Shown piece by piece: positions 58,225 to 64,000 of a stretch of 64,000 bases of DNA. Numbering within the stretch: position 1 is the stretch's first letter; each line of letters starts with the position of its first letter. The DNA comes from Streptomyces sp. MP131-18 (GTDB taxonomy: Bacteria; Actinomycetota; Actinomycetes; Streptomycetales; Streptomycetaceae): contig NZ_LZNS01000001.1 of the NCBI RefSeq assembly GCF_001984575.1, forward strand, positions 4,070,890 to 4,134,889. The letters are read 5' to 3'. A program made the translations under genes and the position numbers. The notes beneath the pieces were generated by a model that was not told where the DNA came from, searched no databases, and was given only the letters and a program-made list of their open reading frames with translations.

Positions 58225-59129
58225 GCAGGCCCTGACCCGTTACCGGAAAATCCGGTGTAGTACCAGGTCTCTTGACGCAGGAACTCGAGCAGGGCCATTT
58301 CCGCCGGGCCCGCCCCGGGCCGGACCGCAGCGACGGTGGGCATGGACACGGCGGGAAGGACGGGACGCGTGAGGTGCTCGAACCCGGGAGGCACCGCGGA
58401 GGCCGGCACGAGAGTCACCCCCAGCCCGTGGGCGGCCCAGCGCACCGCCGTCGCCGTCTGCGAGACGCGGGCGACCGTGGTCGGGGCCAGCTCGTTGTCC
58501 CGTAGGACGTCCCGCAGCACACCGTCGAGCGCACCGCCGTGGTCGAACCTGATCCACGGCTCCCGCGCCAGTTCGCGCAGCTCGACCCGGTCCGCAGCGA
58601 GCCGCGCCCGCTCGGAACCCAGCACCACGACGAACTCCTCGTCGCCGAGGTGGTGGCCCTCGTACAGGCCGTCCTTGCACGGCCCGCCCATCAGGCCGAG
58701 GTCCACCACGCCCCGGCGGGCCAGCCGCTCCAGCTCGGCGAGATTCGCCTCCTCGAACACGGTGATCTCCAGCCGCGGGAAACGGCGGCGCAACGCGCTC
58801 AGCGCGCCCGGCAGCTGCCGCGTGCCCAGTCCCATCTGCGCCGCGACCACCAGCTCGCCCTCCAGCTCATCGGCACCGGCCCGCGCTGTCGCCCTCGCCC
58901 GCCGCGCCGCCCTCACCGCGACCTCCGCGTCCCGCAGGAACGCGCGACCGACCGCGGTGGGCACCAGCCCGGTCGGCGTACGGGCGAACAGCGTCACACC
59001 GAGTTCCCGTTCCAGGCCGCGAATCTGCTGCGATACCGACGGCTGGGCGACACGCAACAGCTCCGCCGCTGCCGTTACCGAGCCCGCCTCGGCCACAGCC
59101 AGCGCATATTCGAACTGACGCATAGTCAT
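58173..59129 (-). CDS. LysR-family regulator
   Basis: 318 residues from the ATG at 59129 (GGGGGAGA upstream). The winged helix reads MRQFEYALAVAEAGSVTAAAELLRVAQPSVSQQIRGLERELG in pieces, followed by the effector domain (LVVAAQMGLGTRQLPGALSALRRRFPRLEITVFEEA in part). Convergent with the second SDR gene, so it may not regulate it through a divergent promoter; its target could lie elsewhere or in this redox cluster. Confidence 0.9.
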   Translation of the reverse strand: MTMRQFEYALAVAEAGSVTAAAELLRVAQPSVSQQIRGLERELGVTLFARTPTGLVPTAVGRAFLRDAEVAVRAARRARATARAGADELEGELVVAAQMGLGTRQLPGALSALRRRFPRLEITVFEEANLAELERLARRGVVDLGLMGGPCKDGLYEGHHLGDEEFVVVLGSERARLAADRVELRELAREPWIRFDHGGALDGVLRDVLRDNELAPTTVARVSQTATAVRWAAHGLGVTLVPASAVPPGFEHLTRPVLPAVSMPTVAAVRPGAGPAEMALLEFLRQETWYYTGFSGNGSGPAHNWVAPPSTTSSAPVV

Positions 59130-59561
59130 CGTTTCTTGTCTCCCCCTGCGCCGGATCACGGTCCACCGCGTTGCACCTCGAGTCCTGTACGGCGCCCGAC
59201 GAGACCGCCCCACGCCGTGATCGTCGGCCGCGAGCCGCAGCGCAGATCAGTCGGAGCCCGGACACGCCACGGCGTCCTCAACGCCGGACGCCGACGACTG
59301 TCCCTCGCCGAAGCGGCAACGCGATCGCGCCCCGGCCGCATTCCCGTTCCTGCGCCATGGCACAGGATGGCCGGCGCAATCGGAAGTCGCGACAGAGCCG
59401 TCTCGCGCCGTCCGCTCTCAGTGGGCGTCGAGGTGGGCGCCCATCTCCCGGCGTTCGCAGGTGACGGGTGATCAGGAACGGCTCATCGATCTCGTGGCTT
59501 CGTGCCCGTCAACGACACGGGATCAGCGGGTCGAGTGAACCGGCGAGGTCAGACGCCAGGC
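59130..59561. other. Gene-free stretch between LysR and F420-reductase-like gene
   Basis: No gene, known repeat or clear terminator was found in these 432 bp. Short open frames on both strands have no start signal or recognisable motif. It separates two leftward units and contains the LysR promoter. Confidence 0.4.
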
Positions 59562-60224
59562 TCAGCCTCGGACGGGGTACCTGATCCTGCGCGCGTCGGC
59601 CAGGTTGGCGGCGAGTTGCTCGCGCGTCTGGTGGGCGTGCGACAGCCAGGCGGGCTGTCCCGGGCCGCTTCGCCAGGACTCGCTGAGTGGACTGTTGTCG
59701 ACGGTGTCGAATCCGAGCTCGTCGTACAGGCGTGTGACGAGCTCCACCGCCTCGGGGTAGTTGCTGGAGACCGAGAGAGCGTACCGTCCGGGAGTGCCCG
59801 GGGGACTCGCGGAGAGGAAGAGGCGCGGAGCCTGGACGTGCGTGAACGCCTTGGCGACCTTCGAGGCGGGCAACTGCTCCTGGCGCAGCTCGTGCACGGT
59901 CTTCTCTCCCGAGTCGATGGCCGCGAAGTGGCCGTCGCGCCAGGGCATGTAGTTGTTGGTATCGAGCACGATCTTGCCGGCCAGCTGCTCCACAGGCATG
60001 TTGTCGACCAGCTTGAGGGGGACGGCGATGATCACGAAGTCGCCCGCTTCGGCGGCGTCGGCCGCTGTCGCGGCGCGGGCCGGAGGTCCGAGCTCGTCGA
60101 CGAGGTGCGCCAGCGTTTCCGGTCCCCGAGAATTGGCGATTACTGCCTTGTAACCGTGGGCAACGGCTGCGCGGGCGAGCTGGCTGCCCACCTCGCCCGC
60201 TCCGATGTTGCCGATCGTCCTCAC
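59562..60224 (-). CDS. NADPH-dependent F420 reductase-like dinucleotide-binding protein
   Basis: 220 residues from the GTG at 60224, overlapping the MmyB-type regulator stop by 4 nt. The Rossmann motif TIGNIGAGEVGSQLARAAV, the NADPH-type NSRGP loop after the second strand, FVIIAVPLK, LDTNNYMPWRDGH and VAKAFTHVQAP all fit the F420-dependent NADP reductase family. It may shuttle reducing equivalents between NADPH and F420, or act on another substrate. Coupled to the regulator, it probably shares its control. Confidence 0.85.
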   Translation of the reverse strand: MRTIGNIGAGEVGSQLARAAVAHGYKAVIANSRGPETLAHLVDELGPPARAATAADAAEAGDFVIIAVPLKLVDNMPVEQLAGKIVLDTNNYMPWRDGHFAAIDSGEKTVHELRQEQLPASKVAKAFTHVQAPRLFLSASPPGTPGRYALSVSSNYPEAVELVTRLYDELGFDTVDNSPLSESWRSGPGQPAWLSHAHQTREQLAANLADARRIRYPVRG

Positions 60225-61090
60225 GCGTCGTTCCTCGGAGGAGTGATGATGCCGGCGAGTTCGAGCTTGGACTCGTCCTCGCTGCCCGGGACCGCCGTAT
60301 AGGCGACGACCTTGAGGTCGGTGTCCCCGTCCGTCAGGACGTCGCAGTCGACGCTCACCTCCCCGATGTCGGGGTGCCGGATGGTCTTGCGGTCCTCGGC
60401 GTGTCGGCCCACGGCGGCATCGGCCCAGAACGCGGCGAACCGGGGGTTGCCGGCGACCCTGCTGGCCACCAGCTCGGACACACGCGGATCGTCGGGGAAC
60501 CGTGCCGCGGCTCGGCGCAGGTCGGCCACGAGGGCCCGGTCGGCGGCCTCGGCGTTGACCGGGATCACCGGCCAGCTCGTCAAACGGCCGCGGTCCGAGG
60601 CGACCGGAAAGCGCAGCCGCACCAGGTTGCGCTCCTCGGCCCCGATCCGCGTGGGGTCGCCGAACAGCGCTGCCCACCTGAGGTTCCACCAGACCAGCTG
60701 CCAGTCTGCGGCGAAGACCGCGACCGGAGTGGACTCGAGCAGGGTCAGCAGCCGTCGCATGCTCGGCGGAATGTCGTCGACGACCCGCTGGTCCTGCGGC
60801 GGCCCGATCCCGGCGAGCCGATGGAGGTGGTCTCGCTCGTCCTGGGAGAGCTGCAACGCGCGGGCCAACGAGCCGACGATCTGCTCGGAGGGACTGACGG
60901 CCCGGCCTTGCTCGAGCCGCACCAGGTAGTCGACGGAGAGACCGGCCAGCTCGGCGAGTTCCTCACGCCGCAGGCCCGGCGATCGACGGGCCCTGTCCAC
61001 CGGCAGTCCGACGGCTTTGGGCGAGAGCCGGTCCCGCCAGGCCCGAAGCGTCGCTCCCAACTGCTTGTCGACAGCATGTCCCTTGTTCAC
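60221..61090 (-). CDS. XRE/MmyB-type regulator
   Basis: 289 residues. N-terminal helix-turn-helix: LRREELAELAGLSVDYLVRLEQGRAVSPSEQIVGSLARALQL in pieces. The C-terminal MmyB-like ligand domain has VFAADWQLVWWNLRWAALFGDP, RFPVASDRG and DVLTDGDTDLKVVAYTAVPGSED. Such regulators commonly sit beside an SDR gene that they control, as here (divergent SDR at 61204). A perfect palindrome lies between the two genes. Confidence 0.9.
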   Translation of the reverse strand: MNKGHAVDKQLGATLRAWRDRLSPKAVGLPVDRARRSPGLRREELAELAGLSVDYLVRLEQGRAVSPSEQIVGSLARALQLSQDERDHLHRLAGIGPPQDQRVVDDIPPSMRRLLTLLESTPVAVFAADWQLVWWNLRWAALFGDPTRIGAEERNLVRLRFPVASDRGRLTSWPVIPVNAEAADRALVADLRRAAARFPDDPRVSELVASRVAGNPRFAAFWADAAVGRHAEDRKTIRHPDIGEVSVDCDVLTDGDTDLKVVAYTAVPGSEDESKLELAGIITPPRNDA

Positions 61091-61155
61091 CCTTGCATCG
61101 TAAGCATCCGCGCATCGGTCTGGGTGGGCGCCCGGGTGGTGCTGCTGGTCCTACC

Positions 61156-61168
61156 GAGAACCGTTCTC
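61156..61168. promoter_or_regulatory. Perfect palindrome between MmyB-type regulator and SDR
   Basis: GAGAACCGTTCTC (61156-61168) is a perfect inverted repeat around one base. It lies 66 bp from the regulator start and 36 bp from the SDR start, and is flanked by GCTGGTCC copies. It is a good candidate for the regulator's operator. Confidence 0.6.
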
Positions 61169-61203
61169 TGGCTGGTCCCGGCAGTCTCGGAAATGGTTGG
61201 GAC

Positions 61204-61902
61204 ATGTCCAAGACCACGTTCATCACCGGCGCCAACAAGGGCCTCGGTTTCGAGACCGCCCGCCGACTCACCGAACTCGGCCACACCGTGCTCCTCGGCG
61301 CCCGCGACATCGATCGCGGACGCCGTGCGGCGGCAGAACTCGGTGCCCGCTTCGTTCGGATCGATGTCACCGACGATGCCTCGGCCGCGGCCGCGGCCGC
61401 CGACGTCGCGGCCAACGAGGGTCGGATCGACGTCCTGGTCAACAACGTCGGCATCACCGGCAGCGTCGTGTCCGCCGAGGGGTTGACCGGCGCGGAGGCC
61501 GCTCTGGTGCTCGACACCAACGTGGCCGGCATCGTGCGGGTCACCGCGGCCTTCCTGCCGCTCCTGCGCGCCTCCGGTGCTCCGGCCGTCGTCAACGTCA
61601 CCAGCGGCCTGGGGTCCGTCGCGCTCACCCACGACCCGGAACGGGTCGAGTCACAGGTGATCGCCCCCGCCTACGCGGCCTCCAAGGCCGCCGTCACGAT
61701 GCTGACCACGCAGTACGCGAAGGCGTTCGGCGACGTCCGGTTCAACGCCGCCGATCCCGGCTACACCGCAACCGACCTCAACGGCCACACCGGCACCCAG
61801 ACCGTGACCGAGGGAACCGACGCCATCGTGACGCTGGCCACCGAGAACCCCAGCGCCGGAACCGGTCGGATCATCGACCGCTACGGCCCTCTCGTTTGGT
61901 GA
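61204..61902 (+). CDS. Short-chain dehydrogenase/reductase, likely MmyB-type-regulator target
   Basis: 232 residues from the ATG at 61204 (GGTTGGGAC upstream, weak). Cofactor motif FITGANKGLGFETARRL, NNVGI, Ser in VNVTSGLGS, YAASK, and the end GRIIDRYGPLVW. It is divergent from the MmyB-type regulator, the arrangement reported for many streptomycete pairs, and is probably repressed by it until a ligand binds. Substrate unknown. Confidence 0.91.
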   Translation: MSKTTFITGANKGLGFETARRLTELGHTVLLGARDIDRGRRAAAELGARFVRIDVTDDASAAAAAADVAANEGRIDVLVNNVGITGSVVSAEGLTGAEAALVLDTNVAGIVRVTAAFLPLLRASGAPAVVNVTSGLGSVALTHDPERVESQVIAPAYAASKAAVTMLTTQYAKAFGDVRFNAADPGYTATDLNGHTGTQTVTEGTDAIVTLATENPSAGTGRIIDRYGPLVW

Positions 61903-61935
61903 AGCGGAGCAAACGACACCTGGCGCCTGGACGCC

Positions 61936-62130
61936 GTGGACGGCACCGCGCTGAGTGAGTCCGGGCGCACGGAGCTGGCCGGCGCCGCCGGCGTCCCCGT
62001 CATCGCCACCCGCTACCAGGGAATCATCCACGACTTCGTCATGCTCAACGCTCTCCGCGACACCCAGGCCGCCGAAGCCGCCATCACCCAGGCCACCACC
62101 ACACTCCGCTCAGCTCTCCACACCTCCTGA
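61936..62130 (+). pseudogene. C-terminal fragment of an alpha/beta-hydrolase (HSL-type esterase)
   Basis: The plus strand reads ELAGAAGVPVIATRYQGIIH and DFVMLNALRDTQAAEAAITQ to a TGA at 62130. The GVPV..RY.G.IH.F pattern is the last strand and catalytic His of the hormone-sensitive-lipase-like esterases; the rest of the domain, including the nucleophile, is absent. It is a truncated relic directly after the SDR gene. Confidence 0.7.
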
Positions 62131-62216
62131 ATCCGCCGCACGACAGCGGTGGGTCCCACAACGAGACGCCATTCGGTCCCGCCCCGGGCTCGGGGCCCAC
62201 AGAAAGAGAAAAGATC

Positions 62217-62609
62217 ATGTCCGACACCGACCTGCGAGACTTCTACCATCGCTACGTCGAGGCGCTCAACGCGCGCGAGTTCGACCGCATGGACGAGTTC
62301 GTCCACGAATCCATCGTCATGCACAGCGAGCCGAGCTCCCGCGCGGCCCTCGTCGCACAACTGAACAGCATCGTCGACGCGGTCCCCGACTTCCACTGGG
62401 AGGTCCAGGAGCTCGCCATCAACGACGACAGCATCGCCGTCCGTGCGATCAACACCGGCACCCCCACCAAGGAGTGGCTCGGCGCGGCTCCTACCGGGAA
62501 GTCGATCGAGATCGTCGAGTACGCCATCTACCGGGTCCGCGACGGAAAGTTTCTGCACATGTCGGCCGTCCACGACGCCGCGGCCCTGGAGGAGCAGCTC
62601 GCAGGCTGA
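62217..62609 (+). CDS. SnoaL-like ester cyclase (NTF2 fold)
   Basis: 130 residues from the ATG at 62217 (AAAGAGAAAAG upstream). The NTF2-like fold reads LRDFYHRYVEALNAREFDRMDEFVHESIVMHSEPSSRAAL in part, then VPDFHWEVQELAINDDSIAVRAINTGTPTKEWLGAAPTGKSI and YAIYRVRDGKFLHMSAVHD. SnoaL-type proteins cyclise polyketide esters or act on other small molecules. It is followed by a terminator at 62650-62679. The role in the redox cluster is unknown. Confidence 0.88.
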   Translation: MSDTDLRDFYHRYVEALNAREFDRMDEFVHESIVMHSEPSSRAALVAQLNSIVDAVPDFHWEVQELAINDDSIAVRAINTGTPTKEWLGAAPTGKSIEIVEYAIYRVRDGKFLHMSAVHDAAALEEQLAG

Positions 62610-62981
62610 CTCGGTCAGGCTCGGCCAACGCAGAGCCCAACGCAAGCGGGGTGCCCCGTCCTTCCCCGGGCGGGGCACCGCTCTGTTCGGGGCCCTACAC
62701 GGCCGACGTCGCGGCGAGCGGCACGCCGCTGCAGGGGGCGGCCACTGGCGCGCGCATTCTCCCGATCCGTGGCGAGTAGTGCCCACGCATCAGGAGCGGG
62801 GCGTCATCGGGGCCGCGGACACGCCGAACCGCGTCGCCACGGAGCGCATCGGCATCCCTCGCGGCCGTCCGCGGAGTTCCGGCGGCCGTCGCGAGGCCGA
62901 GCAGCGAGCCGGTGCTGCCCAGGGCGCCATCCACGCCGCCGGGAGCGATTGCTGCGACGTGGTCCACGCCCCGGGCCGAAC
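62610..62981. other. Gene-free stretch with terminator
   Basis: Apart from the hairpin at 62650-62679 no gene is supported in these 372 bp. The minus strand contains an open frame of about 90 codons (62695-62967) with a faint resemblance to a dehydrogenase tail, too weak to call. Confidence 0.4.
62650..62679 (+). terminator. Hairpin terminator after the SnoaL-like gene
   Basis: GGTGCCCCG (62650-62658) and CGGGGCACC (62671-62679) are exact inverted arms around a C/G-rich loop, 40 bp beyond the stop at 62609. Confidence 0.72.
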
Positions 62982-63707
62982 TCAGTCGGCCCTGAACTTG
63001 TCGGCGAGCTGGAACTCGAACTCATCGGGCAGGTCGTAGTGGAAGACCTCGGGGGCGTCGCGCTCGACGTGGGCCTTCCAGTAGAGGTCGGCGATCACGT
63101 CCGGCTCCGAGTTCGGCCGGCCACTCCCGATCCTCGCGCCCAGGGCGACGTGCACGACGTGCACTCCACTGTCGGCGAGCGACTCGTTCAGCGCGAGGAG
63201 CCAGTTGCGCATGGCAGCGTTCGCGACGTTCGCGTTGGCCACCTGCGGGACGACCATCGGGCCCGATCCGGCACCGCTCGTACCGATTATGGTGCCGGCA
63301 GCGCGGTCGATCATGCCGGGGAGCACCTGGCGAACAGCGGCGACCGCGCCGAAGAAGTTGGTCCGGAGTCCGGGCAGAACCGACTCGACAGTGAGATCGA
63401 CCGCGGAGACGAGCGGCTGGTCCGCCAGGTCCGACAGTGTCGGGGCAGGTGAGTACTCCAGCACGTCAATGGGTCCGAAGTGCTCTTCTGCGGCCGCCAG
63501 CGCCTTCTCGAGGCTCGGGCGGTCAGTGACATCGGCCGCGAAAGCGGCAGCCGATACCCCTGCGCCTCGGAACCTGTCGACCATGGCCGCGAGTTGCGCT
63601 TCACGTCGCGCCACGAGCGCGACGTTGAAACCGCCCTTCTCGGCGAACTTCGCACCGATGGCGAACCCGAGTTGCGGCCCCGCCCCCACGATCGCAATAG
63701 TCGACAC
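62982..63707 (-). CDS. Atypical short-chain dehydrogenase lacking Tyr/Lys
   Basis: 241 residues from the GTG at 63707 with a GGGGGGACGAGCT leader upstream. The cofactor site IAIVGAGPQLGFAIGAKFAE and RFRGAGVSAAAFAADVTD, then GTIIGTSGAGSG with the catalytic Ser, fit the SDR fold. In the YxxxK position the sequence reads NANVANAAMRN, without Tyr or Lys, so normal SDR catalysis is unlikely. It may be a binding or regulatory protein, or use another mechanism. Gene order: last gene of the redox cluster, leftward, alone. Confidence 0.82.
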   Translation of the reverse strand: MSTIAIVGAGPQLGFAIGAKFAEKGGFNVALVARREAQLAAMVDRFRGAGVSAAAFAADVTDRPSLEKALAAAEEHFGPIDVLEYSPAPTLSDLADQPLVSAVDLTVESVLPGLRTNFFGAVAAVRQVLPGMIDRAAGTIIGTSGAGSGPMVVPQVANANVANAAMRNWLLALNESLADSGVHVVHVALGARIGSGRPNSEPDVIADLYWKAHVERDAPEVFHYDLPDEFEFQLADKFRAD

Positions 63708-64000
63708 AGCTCGTCCCCCCACAGCAGATCTGCATGCCCTGGTGCCGGCTGTCCCAGTGGCGGACCCCCGGGCCCGGCTCACCGGCCAGCCGATACTCGG
63801 CCTCGTCATCGAGCTCCTACTGATCCATAGTGCCACGGCTCTCTCCGTTCCCTGGAGGCCGGCCACTAGCCTCGCGCTTTCGGTGCGACGTGAAGTCGCT
63901 GTCGTGCAGTAGTAGTTGCGAGGAGAGGAGTCGACTACTCCGGCCTGTGACCGACGGCCGGTCCCCGGCCTCGGGTGCGTCTGCGGTGACGCGGGGGTGT
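63708..64000. other. Right-edge gene-free stretch
   Basis: No gene is visible in the final 293 bp. It contains the promoter of the atypical SDR; GGAGT-N5-ACTCC (63927-63941) is a weak inverted repeat. Confidence 0.4.

Noticed and set aside
62695..62967. Minus-strand open frame of about 90 codons resembling a dehydrogenase tail
   Set aside because: The resemblance is limited to a few residues, there is no ribosome site, and the frame may be chance.
63927..63941. Inverted repeat GGAGT-N5-ACTCC near the right edge
   Set aside because: Arms are only 5 bp and no gene with a nearby start is visible.
1..64000. CRISPR arrays, rRNA and tRNA genes
   Set aside because: No spaced direct repeats of CRISPR type and no cloverleaf or rRNA core were recognised by eye; the tandem repeats of 5-10 bp are simple microsatellites.

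Overview
The window is about 64 kb of very high-GC DNA with GTG/TTG starts, GTGA/ATGA gene overlaps, rare TTA codons, mycothiol-dependent enzymes and many secreted hydrolases. This points to a Streptomyces-like filamentous actinomycete. No rRNA, tRNA or CRISPR array was seen.

0-14 kb: the start of a secreted serine hydrolase; a cupin-MarR pair behind two palindromic operators; a kinase relic; a 1052-residue ATPase regulator; DUF2277; a secreted pectate lyase beside a large one-protein regulator (sugar-binding domain, degenerate kinase and receiver, AraC DNA-binding domain); an alpha/beta hydrolase; and a TetR/FAD-oxidase/NmrA cluster around a shared operator.

14-27 kb: a miniature inverted-repeat element abutting a PanE-like reductase; an L,D-transpeptidase, a TauE/SafE permease and a SanA-like protein; an acyltransferase and a polysialyltransferase-like/GT2 pair for a surface glycan; the mycothiol formaldehyde dehydrogenase/MBL hydrolase pair; a small secreted M15-like protein; and an AA10 polysaccharide monooxygenase under a CebR-type operator.

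27-35 kb: a PH-domain protein, then an SPFH (band 7)-Ser/Thr kinase fusion divergent from an Mrr-endonuclease-TerD fusion, which is the most unusual pair here. A helix-turn-helix-less LysR sensor domain with DUF5997, and a TetR/MFS efflux pair with an apparently leaderless promoter, follow.

35-46 kb: an AraC regulator; an iron-box-controlled siderophore uptake operon (binding lipoprotein, two permeases, ATPase; every junction overlaps by 4 nt); a SigE-family sigma factor and a membrane anti-sigma-like protein whose external domain is duplicated as a separate secreted protein; a response-regulator relic; and a DrrAB-type exporter divergent from its TetR regulator.

46-64 kb: an accessory region with relics of IS110, a tyrosine recombinase, an esterase and possibly a toxin. 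It holds a Tat-exported esterase, a tautomerase/MarR pair, an arsenic-type locus (ArsR, ArsO-like monooxygenase, and a divergent Cys-tailed flavoprotein plus MFS exporter), and a redox cluster (four SDRs, LysR, MmyB-type regulator, F420/NADPH reductase-like protein, SnoaL-like cyclase). All assignments were made by eye from motifs and gene order; no database search was run.
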